From: Streptomyces glaucescens
GTDB lineage: Bacteria > Actinomycetota > Actinomycetes > Streptomycetales > Streptomycetaceae
Length of the DNA stretch: 64,000 nt
Assembly (NCBI RefSeq): GCF_000761215.1
Contig: NZ_CP009438.1
Coordinates: 1,817,501 to 1,881,500, forward strand
Direction of reading: 5' to 3'
Position numbers and translations under genes: made by a program. A model generated the notes under the pieces. That model searched no databases, had not been told where the DNA came from, and saw only the letters and a program-made list of their open reading frames with translations. Shown here in pieces: positions 7,931 through 16,159 of the stretch. Numbering within the stretch: position 1 is the stretch's first letter; the number at the start of each line of letters is the position of its first letter.

Positions 7931-9068
7931 CGGGGACCTCCATCTCGATCGTGGTGCCCTTGCCGGGCGCCGACTCCACGGTCAGTCTGCCGCCGACGCC
8001 GCTCGCCCGGTCCCGCATGGAGACCAGGCCGAGGTGGCGGCCCGCGCGGCGCACCCCGCGCGGGTCGAAGCCGCTGCCGTCGTCCGTGACGCGCAGGACC
8101 GCGCCGCCGCCGCGCTTGTGCAGGGAGACGTCGACGTGGCCGGCACCGGAGTGCCGCAGCGCGTTGTGCAGGGCTTCCTGGGCGACCCGCAGCAGGGCCT
8201 CCTCCTGGGCGGCGGGCAGCGCCCGCACCCCGCGGCTGTCGAAGGTGACGCGTGCGCTGTGGGCGCGGTCCAGGACCTGGATCTGGGTGCGCAGGGTGGC
8301 GACCAGGCCGTCCTCGTCGAGGGCGGCGGGGCGCAGTTCGACGACGGCGGCGCGCAGCTCGTCGGCGGCTTCGGCGGCGAGCGCGGCGACCTGCTGGAGT
8401 TCGCCCTTGGCGCGGCCCGGGTCGCGGTCGACGAGGGCGGCGGCCGCCTGGGCGGTCAGGCGCAGCGAGAACAGCTTCTGGCTGACGGCGTCGTGCAGCT
8501 CGTGGGCGAGGCGGGAACGCTCCTCGGCGATGGTCAGCTCGCGGCTGCGCTCGTAGAGCCGGGCGTTGGTGAGGGCGATGGCCGCGTGCTGGGCGAGGAT
8601 GGCGAGGAGTTCCTCGTCGTCCTCGGTGAAGCCGCACGCGCCGTCCGGGCGCGCACAGTTCTTGTTGGCCAGGAAGAGGGCGCCGATGATCTCGTCGCCG
8701 TCGCGGATGGGCAGGCCCAGGAAGTCGGCCAGCTCCGGGTGGGCGGACGGCCAGCCCTCGAAGCGGGGGTCCTTGCGCACGTCGGCGAGGCGTTCGGCGC
8801 GGGCCTCGTGGAGCATCGAGGCGAGGATGCCGTGCTGGCGCGGCAGGGGGCCGATGGCCTTCCACTGCTCCTCGCTGACGCCGTCGACCACGAACTGGGC
8901 GAAGCCGCCGTGGTCGTCGGGCACACCGAGGGCCGCGTACTGCGCGTCGAGCAACTCGCGGGCGGAGGCGACGATCGTCTTGAGGACGTCGCGCACCTCC
9001 AGGTGCCTGCTCATGGCCAGCAGCGCGGAACTGACCGCGGCGAGGCCGGACCGGGGGCCTTGACTCAT
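7923..9068 (-). CDS. GAF-domain sensor histidine kinase (HisKA_3 type)
   Basis: A 381-residue cytoplasmic kinase with no membrane segment. A GAF domain covers about 20-170 (it keeps ALGVPDDHGG and LFLANKNCARP). HisKA_3 follows with the phospho-accepting His in RLAHELHD, about residue 192, and a HATPase_c domain ends the protein (NALRHSGAGHV N-box, DDGSGFDPRG and GLVSMRDRA G-boxes). The GAF domain resembles those of the DevS/DosT group, but I cannot tell whether it binds haem. The start ATG at 9068 follows TAGCGT by 6 nt, which suggests a leaderless or near-leaderless mRNA. It pairs with the overlapping regulator gene. Confidence 0.93.
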   Translation of the reverse strand: MSQGPRSGLAAVSSALLAMSRHLEVRDVLKTIVASARELLDAQYAALGVPDDHGGFAQFVVDGVSEEQWKAIGPLPRQHGILASMLHEARAERLADVRKDPRFEGWPSAHPELADFLGLPIRDGDEIIGALFLANKNCARPDGACGFTEDDEELLAILAQHAAIALTNARLYERSRELTIAEERSRLAHELHDAVSQKLFSLRLTAQAAAALVDRDPGRAKGELQQVAALAAEAADELRAAVVELRPAALDEDGLVATLRTQIQVLDRAHSARVTFDSRGVRALPAAQEEALLRVAQEALHNALRHSGAGHVDVSLHKRGGGAVLRVTDDGSGFDPRGVRRAGRHLGLVSMRDRASGVGGRLTVESAPGKGTTIEMEVPGG

Positions 9069-9310
9069 GACTCCACGCTACCGGCGGGGTGTGACAGCGC
9101 GGATCCGACCGGTGACCGCGGTGGTCTGGTCCCCGGGGCCTAGGGCGGAGGTCGCGGGCCCGCGGTGCAGGACGAAGGGCCCCGCCGGTGTGCGGCCCGC
9201 GTCCGAGGTGCGGGGGGCGGTCCGGTTCCTACGGTGGGGCCACGCCGAGGGACGGCGGCGGGGGGTGGACGCGGTGCGCGGCCACCCCCGCAGACGAGGG
9301 GACGTGGATC

Positions 9311-10009
9311 ATGCCGGTGGCGGTCATCACGGGGGCGTCGAAGGGGCTGGGGCGGGCGCTCGCCGAGGCGCTGGCCGGGCGCGGCTGGGATCTGGTGCTG
9401 GACGCCCGCGGCGCGCGGGCGCTGGAGGAGACGGCGGCGGCGCTCGCCGGGCTCGGGGCGCGGGTGACGGCCCTGCCGGGGGACGTCACGGACGCCGGGC
9501 ACCGCGCGCGGCTGGTGGCGGAGGCCTGGCGGCTGGGCGGGGTGGACCTGCTGGTGCACAACGCGAGCGCGCTGGGCGCGGAGCCGCTGGTGCGGCTGGA
9601 GGAGCTGGCCCCGGACGGGCTGCGCCGGGCGCTGGAGGTGAACGTGGTGGCCGCGCTGGGCCTGGTTCAGGAGGCGCTGCCGCTGCTGCGGGCCTCGGCG
9701 GCGGGCACGGTCGTGGTCGTCAGCTCGGACGCGGCCGTGGAGGCGTACGGGTCGTGGGGCGGTTACGGGGCGTCGAAGGCGGCCCTGGACCGGCTGGCGG
9801 CGGTGCTGGCCGTGGAGGAGCCGGGGCTGCGGGTGTGGGCGGTGGACCCCGGGGACATGGCGACCGACCTGTACGCGGCGGCCGTACCGGACGACGACGC
9901 GCCGCGGCCCGAGCCGGCCCGCGTGGTGCCGGCGTTCCTCCGGCTGCTGGAGGAGCGGCCGGCGAGCGGGCGGTACGCGGCGGCCGCGCTGTCGGCGGGT
10001 GCGCGATGA
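9311..10009 (+). CDS. Short-chain dehydrogenase/reductase
   Basis: A 232-residue classical SDR with the Rossmann nucleotide motif TGASKGLG near the N-terminus, NAS for the core strand, Ser in VVSSDAA and the catalytic YGASK. The downstream PG motif DPGDMATDLY is also typical. Substrate unknown. The ATG at 9311 was chosen for its match to the family N-terminus and GAGGGGACG just upstream. Its stop overlaps the start of the queA-like gene as ATGA, so the two are translated together; a functional link is inferred only from this coupling. Confidence 0.9.
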   Translation: MPVAVITGASKGLGRALAEALAGRGWDLVLDARGARALEETAAALAGLGARVTALPGDVTDAGHRARLVAEAWRLGGVDLLVHNASALGAEPLVRLEELAPDGLRRALEVNVVAALGLVQEALPLLRASAAGTVVVVSSDAAVEAYGSWGGYGASKAALDRLAAVLAVEEPGLRVWAVDPGDMATDLYAAAVPDDDAPRPEPARVVPAFLRLLEERPASGRYAAAALSAGAR

Positions 10010-11115
10010 GGGCGCCGGCCCTGCGGGTGCCCGAGGCGCTGTCCGCGCGGGTGCCGGCCGAGCAGCGGGGGCCGGGACTGGACCGGGACGCCGTACGGCT
10101 GCTGGTGTCGCGCGGGACGCGGGTGTCGCACCACGCGTTCGGGGAGCTGCCCCGGCTGCTGCGGGCCGGTGACCTGCTGGTGGTGAACACCTCGCCGACG
10201 CTGGCCGCGGCGGTGGACGGGCTGCTGGGGCACGCGCGCGTGGTGGTGCACTTCTCCGCCCGGGGGGACGACGGCCGGTGGGCGGTGGAGCTGCGGGAGC
10301 CGGACGGGCGGGGCACCACGCGTGCGCGTGCGGGCGGGCCGGCGGGAGCGGTGCTGTGTCTTCCGGCGGGTGCCCGGCTGCTGGTGGAGGAGCCGCTGGG
10401 CGAGGGCGGCGGGCGGCTGTGGTGGGCACGGGCGGAGGGTGCGGACGTCCGCGCGGTGCTGCGGGAGCACGGGCGGCCCATTCGCTACTCCTATACGGAG
10501 CGGGATCAGCCGTTGTCCGCGTACCAGACGGTGTTCGCGCTGCCGTCGCCCGACGGGGAGGGGAGCGCGGAGATGCCGAGTGCGGCGCGGCCCTTCACCC
10601 ACCGGATGGTGACGGAGCTGGTGAGCCGTGGGGTGCGGTTCGCGCCGGTCGTGCTGCACGCGGGGGTGGCGTCGGCGGAGGCGCACGAGCCGCCGGCCGC
10701 GGAGCGGTTCGCGGTGCCGGAGACGTCGGCGCGGCTGATCGACGCGACGCGCGCGGCCGGGGGCCGGGTGATCGCCGTGGGGACGACGGCGGTGCGCGCG
10801 GTGGAGTCGGCGGTGGACGCCGGCGGGGTCGTGCGCGCGCGTGCGGGGTGGACGGATCTGGTGGTCACCCCGGAGCGGGGGGTGCGGGGGGTGGACGGGC
10901 TGCTGACCGGGCTGCACGAGCCGGAGGCCTCGCATCTGCTGATGCTGCGGGCGGTGGCGGGGCGTGCCGCGGTCGAGCGCGGGTACGAGGAGGCGGTGCG
11001 CGGGCGGTGCCTGTGGCACGAGTTCGGGGACGTGCATCTCGTCCTTCCGGACAAGCCCCTCACGCAGAGCGTTGCGAGGGCAACCTTGGGTGAGTCCGCG
11101 GCTCGGGTGATGTGA
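10006..11115 (+). CDS. queA: QueA-like S-adenosylmethionine:tRNA ribosyltransferase-isomerase
   Basis: A 369-residue member of the QueA family, which normally transfers the ribosyl moiety of SAM to preQ1-modified tRNA in queuosine synthesis. Recognisable blocks are SHHAFGELPRLLRAGDLLVVNTSPTL (family FxxLPxLLxPGDLLVxNDTRV), GRPIRYSYTERDQPLSAYQTVFA, VLHAGVASAEAHEP and AVGTTAVRAVE. However, the almost invariant SVAAPTAGLHFT block is changed to SAEMPSAARPFTH, and NDT is NTS, so this is a divergent member. It starts inside the stop of the SDR gene (ATGA). No other queuosine gene is in the window; the substrate may not be tRNA. Confidence 0.82.
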   Translation: MRAPALRVPEALSARVPAEQRGPGLDRDAVRLLVSRGTRVSHHAFGELPRLLRAGDLLVVNTSPTLAAAVDGLLGHARVVVHFSARGDDGRWAVELREPDGRGTTRARAGGPAGAVLCLPAGARLLVEEPLGEGGGRLWWARAEGADVRAVLREHGRPIRYSYTERDQPLSAYQTVFALPSPDGEGSAEMPSAARPFTHRMVTELVSRGVRFAPVVLHAGVASAEAHEPPAAERFAVPETSARLIDATRAAGGRVIAVGTTAVRAVESAVDAGGVVRARAGWTDLVVTPERGVRGVDGLLTGLHEPEASHLLMLRAVAGRAAVERGYEEAVRGRCLWHEFGDVHLVLPDKPLTQSVARATLGESAARVM

Positions 11116-11248
11116 GCCCGCGCATAGGGCCCAGGTCACGTACGAAGGCGCCTAGGAGTGAGGGCGCTCGGGATGAGCGGGACAGACGGTCCAATCTGTC
11201 CGGATTTGCCCCTAGGTGATCCACTACCCGGCATCGTACGTCACATCT

Positions 11249-11277
11249 TTGCCTGGGGTTTTTGCTGCCGCTAAGAA
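11249..11277 (+). promoter_or_regulatory. Possible vegetative promoter of the SLT protein gene
   Basis: TTGCCT at 11249-11254 and TAAGAA at 11272-11277 are separated by 17 nt, matching a HrdB-type promoter reasonably well, 115 nt upstream of the coding start. Further upstream, 11181-11200 holds GACAGA-N8-TCTGTC, an inverted repeat of unknown role. A strong GC hairpin (arms GCCGCGGG at about 11300-11307 and CCCGCGGC at 11315-11322) lies in the leader. Confidence 0.4.
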
Positions 11278-11391
11278 TGGCTGCCGTCGCTCAGCGCCGC
11301 GGGTCCAGGGCCCGCGGCGTTCGTGCGGGAGGATCCCGTTCCCCGCCGGACGCAGAGCGACCTCCGCGCTATTCGAAGAGGTCCATCCGCC

Positions 11392-12192
11392 ATGCCCAAG
11401 AACACCCAGAACCCCGGTCACAGTCGCGTGCCGACCAGGACGCACAAGATCGCGCTCACCGGTGTCGCCGCCCTCGGCGCGGCCGGCCTCGCGTTCTCGC
11501 TCGTCCCGGCCGGCGGCCACACGACCACGACCGAGGCCGGTTCCGCGGCCGCGGTGGCCTACAGCTCCGAGCCCATCAAGGACGTCAAGGGCACCGTCAC
11601 CGACCAGCTCGCCGGCGCGAGCGTGAAGGTGGAGTCGATCGAGGCGAAGCGGAAGGCCGCCGCCGACGCCGCCGCGAAGCTGAAGGCGGCGGCCGAGGCG
11701 AAGGAGAAGGCCGCCGCCGAGGAGGCGGCGCGGGCGGCCGAGAAGGCCGCCGCGGAGCACGCCGCCAAGGAGCAGGCCGCCGAGGAGGCGGCTCGGGAGC
11801 GTGCCGCGCAGGCCGCCGCGAGCCGCACCGTGAAGCGCGTCGCCGTCCAGCCGGCCGCCGTGCAGACCTACCCGGACAACCTCGACGGCTGGATCCGCGA
11901 ATCGCTCGCGATCATGAAGAAGCACGGCATCCCCGGCTCCTACAGCGGCATCCACCGCAACATCATGCGGGAGTCCTCGGGCAACCCGCTGGCCATCAAC
12001 AACTGGGACATCAACGCCCAGAACGGCATCCCGTCGAAGGGCCTGCTCCAGGTCATCCCGCCGACCTTCCAGGCCTACCACGTCCCCGGCACGTCCTGGG
12101 ACATCTACGACCCGGTCGCCAACATCACCGCCGCCTGCAACTACGCGGCCGACCGCTACGGCTCGATGGACAACGTCAACAGCGCCTACTGA
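11392..12192 (+). CDS. Secreted lytic transglycosylase (SLT)-like protein
   Basis: A 266-residue exported protein. A signal/anchor segment lies at about 20-40 (IALTGVAALGAAGLAFSLV), followed by an Ala/Glu/Lys-rich helical coiled-coil spacer (about 75-145) and a C-terminal transglycosylase SLT domain (about 160-266). The presumed catalytic Glu is in MRESSGNP, and the QVIPPTFQAYHVPG stretch is typical of phage-type SLT domains. It should act on peptidoglycan outside the membrane. The ATG at 11392 was chosen because the signal peptide follows; GAAGAGG precedes it. It is monocistronic, closed by a strong terminator. Confidence 0.9.
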   Translation: MPKNTQNPGHSRVPTRTHKIALTGVAALGAAGLAFSLVPAGGHTTTTEAGSAAAVAYSSEPIKDVKGTVTDQLAGASVKVESIEAKRKAAADAAAKLKAAAEAKEKAAAEEAARAAEKAAAEHAAKEQAAEEAARERAAQAAASRTVKRVAVQPAAVQTYPDNLDGWIRESLAIMKKHGIPGSYSGIHRNIMRESSGNPLAINNWDINAQNGIPSKGLLQVIPPTFQAYHVPGTSWDIYDPVANITAACNYAADRYGSMDNVNSAY

Positions 12193-12213
12193 GGCCGGCG
12201 CGGACCTCGGTAG

Positions 12214-12257
12214 CGCCGAAGGGCGGCACCCTCCTGACGGGGTGCCGCCCTTCGGCG
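12214..12257. terminator. Bidirectional hairpin between convergent genes
   Basis: CGCCGAAGGGCGGCACCC at 12214-12231 pairs perfectly with its complement at 12240-12257 around an 8-nt loop. It lies between the ends of two convergent genes and can serve both strands; there is no T-run. Confidence 0.75.
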
Positions 12258-12271
12258 TCGTACGACGGGTG

Positions 12272-14866
12272 CTACTTGCGCATGACCTCGGGCTCGTGGC
12301 GGCGCAGGAAGCGGGCCACGAAGAAGCCGCAGACCACGCCGAGCGCGATCAGGGCCGCCATGTCCAGGCCCCAGGCGCCCAGGCTGTGCTCCCACAGCGG
12401 GTCGGTGTCGGCGCCCTCCTCGGGCGGGCTGATCCGGTTGAAGTCCAGCGTGGCGCCCGCGGCGGCGACCGCCCAGCGCGACGGCATCAGGTACGAGAAC
12501 TGGTTGACGCCGACCGTGCCGTTCAGGGCGAACAGGCAGCCGGTGAAGACCACCTGGATGATCGCGAACATCACCAGCAGCGGCATGGTCTTCTCGGCGG
12601 TCTTCACCAGCGAGGAGATGATCAGGCCGAACATCATCGAGGTGAAGCCCAGCGCCATGATCGGCAGGGACAGCTCGACGAGGGTGGCGCCGCCGAGGAT
12701 CAGGCCCTCCTCGGGGATCTCCCGGCTGGCGAAGCCGATCACGCCGACCAGCAGGCCCTGGAGCACGGTGATCACACCGAGCACGAACACCTTGGACATC
12801 AGGTACGCCGAGCGGGACAGGCCCGTGGCGCGCTCGCGCTCGTAGATCACCCGTTCCTTGATCAGCTCACGGACGGAGTTGGCCGCGCCGGCGAAGCAGG
12901 CGCCGACGGCGAGGATCAGCAGCACGGTGGTGGCCGTGCCGTTCGGGATGATCCGGCCGGTCTGCGCGTTGACGTTGGGCAACAGGCCCTGGTCCGGCTT
13001 GATGAGCAGGCTCACCGCGCCGAGGACGGCCGGCAGGATCACCATCAGGGCGAGGAAACCCTTGTCGGAGACGATCACCGACACGTAGCGGCGCACCAGG
13101 GTGACGAACTGGGACGTCCAGCCCTGCGGCTTCGGCGGCCGGATGCCCTGCATCGGCTGCGTCTGCACGGGCTGCGGGGCGACGGCGTCGATGTCCGCGG
13201 CGTACATCTGGTAGTGCTGCGAGCCCTTCCAGCGGCCCGCCCAGTCGTAGTCGCGGTAGTTCTCGAACGCGGAGAAGACGTCGGCCCAGGTGTCGTAGCC
13301 GAAGAAGTTCAGCGCCTCCTCGGGCGGACCGAAGTACGCCACGGCGCCGCCGGGCGCCATCACCAGGAGCTTGTCGCACAGCGCCAGCTCGGCCACCGAG
13401 TGGGTGACGACGAGGACCGTGCGGCCGTCGTCGGCGAGGCCGCGCAGGAGCTGCATGACGTCGCGGTCCATGCCCGGGTCGAGGCCGGAGGTCGGCTCGT
13501 CGAGGAAGATCAGTGACGGCTTCGTCAGCAGCTCGAGGGCGACCGAGACGCGCTTGCGCTGGCCGCCGGAGAGCGAGGTGACCTTCTTGTCCTTGTGGAT
13601 GTCGAGCTTCAGCTCGCGCAGCACCTCGTCGATGCGGGCCTCGCGCTCGGCGCCGGTGGTGTCGGCGGGGAAGCGCAGCTTGGCCGCGTACTTGAGGGCC
13701 TTCTTGACGGTCAGCTCCTTGTGCAGGATGTCGTCCTGCGGGACCAGACCGATGCGCTGGCGCAGCTCGGCGAACTGCTTGTAGAGGTTGCGGTTGTCGT
13801 ACAGCACCTCGCCCTGGTTGGCGGGGCGGTACCCGGTGAGCGCCTTCAGCAGGGTCGACTTGCCGGAGCCGGACGGGCCGATGACCGCGATCAGCGACTT
13901 CTCCGGGACGCCGAACGAGACGTCCTTGAGGATCTGCTTGCCGCCGTCGACCGTGACGGTCAGGTGGCGGGCGGAGAAGGAGACCTCACCGGTGTCGACG
14001 AACTCCTCGAGGCGGTCGCCGACGATCCGGAACGTCGAGTGGCCGACGCCCACGATGTCGGCCGGGCCGAGCAGCTGCGAGCCGCCCTTGGCGATCGGCT
14101 GGCCGTTGACGTACGTGCCGTTGTGGGATCCCAGGTCGCGGATCTCCATGCGGCCGTCGGGCGTCGCGTGGAACTCCGCGTGGTGCCGGGAGACCTGGAG
14201 GTCGGAGACGACCAGGTCGTTCTCCAGGGCACGGCCGATGCGCATCACGCGGCCGAGCGAGAACTGGTGGAACGTGGTGGGGCTGCGGTCCCCGTAGGCC
14301 GGCGGCGCCCCCGCGGCCCCGCCGGACTGCTGCGCGAAGTGGTCCGCCGGGGAGTGGTGCTGCGGCGGGACGTGCGCTGCCGGCTGCTGGGGCGGCACCT
14401 GCCCGGCGGAGTGCTGCGGCTGCTGCCAGCCCGCCTGCGGCACCTGCTGCTGCGCGGCCTGCTGCGGCGCGGCCTGCGGCTGCTGCGCCCATCCCGCGCC
14501 GGCGCCCTGTGCGGCGTACGGCTGCTGCTGAGGCTGGGCCTGCGGCGTGACGGCGGCCTGCGCGGCGCCGGAGAGCGTCACCAGCGGTCCGTCGGTCGCG
14601 TTGCCCAGGTGCACCGCCGAGCCGGCGCCGATCTCCAGGTGATGGATCCGCTGGCCCCGCACGAACGTGCCGTTGGTGCTGCCGTGGTCCTCGATGACCC
14701 AACTGCGGCCGTTGAAGCTGACCGTGGCGTGCCGCCAGGAGACCCTGGCGTCGTCGAACACGAGGTCCCCCTGGGGATCGCGTCCGAGTGTGTAGGACCT
14801 GGACGCATCGAGCGTCAAGGTCCGTCCGTTTGATTCCAGTACGAGTTCCGGCACTCCATGCCCCAC
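12272..14866 (-). CDS. FHA-FHA-ABC transporter fusion (Rv1747-like exporter)
   Basis: An 864-residue half-transporter. In order: FHA domain 1 (about 5-95; GRDPQGD, RVSWRHA, GSTNGTFVRG), a Gln/Pro/Ala-rich linker (about 105-195), FHA domain 2 (about 200-290; GRALENDLVVSD, SRHHAEF, GSHNGTYVNG), an ABC ATPase (about 305-530; Walker A GPSGSGKST, LSGGQRKRVSVALE, Walker B LIFLDEPTSGLD), and an ABC2-type membrane domain with about six helices to the C-terminus. Both FHA domains keep the R, SxxH and N residues that bind phospho-Thr, so activity is probably gated by Ser/Thr kinases, as for mycobacterial Rv1747. The start is the GTG at 14866 (GGGGGACAA upstream); a GTG 12 nt inside is an alternative. 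The exported substrate is unknown. Confidence 0.93.
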   Translation of the reverse strand: MGHGVPELVLESNGRTLTLDASRSYTLGRDPQGDLVFDDARVSWRHATVSFNGRSWVIEDHGSTNGTFVRGQRIHHLEIGAGSAVHLGNATDGPLVTLSGAAQAAVTPQAQPQQQPYAAQGAGAGWAQQPQAAPQQAAQQQVPQAGWQQPQHSAGQVPPQQPAAHVPPQHHSPADHFAQQSGGAAGAPPAYGDRSPTTFHQFSLGRVMRIGRALENDLVVSDLQVSRHHAEFHATPDGRMEIRDLGSHNGTYVNGQPIAKGGSQLLGPADIVGVGHSTFRIVGDRLEEFVDTGEVSFSARHLTVTVDGGKQILKDVSFGVPEKSLIAVIGPSGSGKSTLLKALTGYRPANQGEVLYDNRNLYKQFAELRQRIGLVPQDDILHKELTVKKALKYAAKLRFPADTTGAEREARIDEVLRELKLDIHKDKKVTSLSGGQRKRVSVALELLTKPSLIFLDEPTSGLDPGMDRDVMQLLRGLADDGRTVLVVTHSVAELALCDKLLVMAPGGAVAYFGPPEEALNFFGYDTWADVFSAFENYRDYDWAGRWKGSQHYQMYAADIDAVAPQPVQTQPMQGIRPPKPQGWTSQFVTLVRRYVSVIVSDKGFLALMVILPAVLGAVSLLIKPDQGLLPNVNAQTGRIIPNGTATTVLLILAVGACFAGAANSVRELIKERVIYERERATGLSRSAYLMSKVFVLGVITVLQGLLVGVIGFASREIPEEGLILGGATLVELSLPIMALGFTSMMFGLIISSLVKTAEKTMPLLVMFAIIQVVFTGCLFALNGTVGVNQFSYLMPSRWAVAAAGATLDFNRISPPEEGADTDPLWEHSLGAWGLDMAALIALGVVCGFFVARFLRRHEPEVMRK

Positions 14867-15467
14867 TGAGTTGTCCCCCGAATTACCCCCGTCGCGGGGA
14901 GTCTAGGGATGTCGAACATCGGGGGGAACTATTTCAGGAGGGGCCCCCTGACCGAAAGTCGGGCCTTGTGAAGACCGAGCGCGGCGCGCGCAAGCACCCT
15001 CGCCGACGGGGTCGAAACCTGCCCGGAGGGTGGTAATCCCCCGCGAGGGGGACAAGCACGGCAGTCGTGCCACGCTGCGGACGGGGCGGCGGCGAGGGGT
15101 GGTGGGGGCGCGCGGCAGAGCCCGCGGATGCCCCGAGCAAACGTGCAGAATTCCGCGATCGGCGGCCCTGAGCTGGGCGTTGACCGCGCCGCCGGGGACG
15201 GCCGGGCTCGGCCCGCGGCCGCCGGGAGCCGAGGCGGGCGGGTGCGCCGGGGCCGGTGACCGCGGCGGCGGTGGCGTTCGGGCGGCCGGTTCCGTCACGC
15301 CGGCCGGTGAGGTGTCCGTGTTCGGTCCGGAGGGCAGGGAGAACGGCGACCGCCGTCGAGATCGCGCCATCGTGCGTGAGCCTGGCCCGGTTCGCCAGGA
15401 AGGGTCGCGGTTCTCCCCGCGGTCGTTGCGCGCGGCCGGAGTTGGCGCCGTCGCCGCCGAACTCCTC

Positions 15468-15643
15468 GACCGTGCGGGGGCGGTGGCCCTGCGTGGGGGG
15501 CGACCGTGCGGGGGCGGTGGCCCTGCGTGGGGCGGTGGGCCCTGCGTGGGGGCGGTGGCCGAGCGCAGGGGCGATGGCCGGGCGCGCGGGTGCTGGGCCC
15601 TGCGTGGGGGCGGTGGCCGGGCGCGGGGGTGGTGGCCGAGCGT
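15468..15643. repeat. G-rich direct repeats (32- to 34-bp and about 58-bp periods)
   Basis: GACCGTGCGGGGGCGGTGG begins at 15468 and again at 15502. A second motif, GGGCCCTGCGTGGGGGCGG, occurs at about 15537 and 15595. The plus strand is rich in runs of three to six G, the minus strand correspondingly in C. Confidence 0.75.
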
Positions 15644-15770
15644 TGCGCCCCGGCGGCACCGAACCCGGCGGCCGATCCGTACCCGCGGCCGCCGCGGGGT
15701 GCGGCCGGGCGGCCGGATCGCGGGCGTGCTGCGGGCAGGAGGTGGGGCGGGAGCATGCCTGCCGCGGGAA

Positions 15771-15926
15771 GCGCCGCCTGGGGGGACAGCCTGCCCCGGG
15801 GAAGTGCCCGCCCGAAGGGGACAACCTGCCTCGGGAAACGTGCCTGCCTGACGGGGACAACCCGCCCCGGGGAAGTGCCTGCCTGACGGGGACAACCTGC
15901 CCCCGGGGGAAGTGCCTGCCTGGGCG
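15771..15926. repeat. 35- to 37-bp tandem repeat (about four copies)
   Basis: Units begin GTGCCTGCCTGACGGGGACA and end near CCCCGGGGAA; the best copies start at about 15804, 15840 and 15875, with partial copies on both sides. Copies differ by substitutions and 1-2 nt indels, and the period is not a multiple of three throughout, which argues against a coding repeat. A separate two-copy repeat of CGCCGCACCCGGCGGG plus GCCGTCTCCT follows at 15925-15996. Confidence 0.8.
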
Positions 15927-16159
15927 CCGCACCCGGCGGGTCGGGCCGTCTCCTGCCACGCCGCACCCGGCGGGGACCGGCCGTCTCCTCCCCCGCCGGC
16001 CCGACCCGCACGGTCCCGCGGCGCTGCGGGGCGGGGTCCGCGGCGGGTGGCCGGGCGTCGTGCCGGGTGGGCGTCGCCTCCGCGACGCCCACTGTTCACT
16101 GTCCGCCAGGCGGACCTCGGGCGCGGACGGCACGGGGTGCCGGATACGGTGGGAGCACC

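Larger units (their letters stand above)
14867..16159. other. 1.3-kb gene-free, repeat-rich interval
   Basis: This stretch lies between divergently transcribed genes, the FHA-ABC gene leftwards and serB rightwards. All reading frames across it translate to Arg/Pro/Gly/Ala-rich low-complexity sequence without start signals or recognisable domains, so I see no gene. It contains at least three sets of direct repeats (15468-15643, 15771-15926, 15925-15996). The right edge carries a possible serB -10, TACGGT at about 16145-16150. The left edge holds CCGAAAGTCGGG and AT-poor leader sequence of the FHA gene. Confidence 0.75.

Noticed and set aside
9069..9310. Regulatory motif between the histidine kinase and the SDR gene
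   Set aside because: Only generic GC-rich sequence was seen; no convincing palindrome or promoter beyond the leaderless-type TAGCGT next to the kinase start.
11181..11391. A c-di-AMP (ydaO) riboswitch before the SLT protein gene, as known for some Streptomyces cell-wall hydrolase genes
   Set aside because: I could not find the conserved ydaO blocks; only a GC hairpin and a short inverted repeat are present.
14934..16133. Long open frames (up to several hundred codons) across the 14867-16159 gap on both strands
   Set aside because: They translate to Arg/Pro/Gly low-complexity sequence produced by GC-rich repeats, with no RBS, no domain and changing repeat phase.
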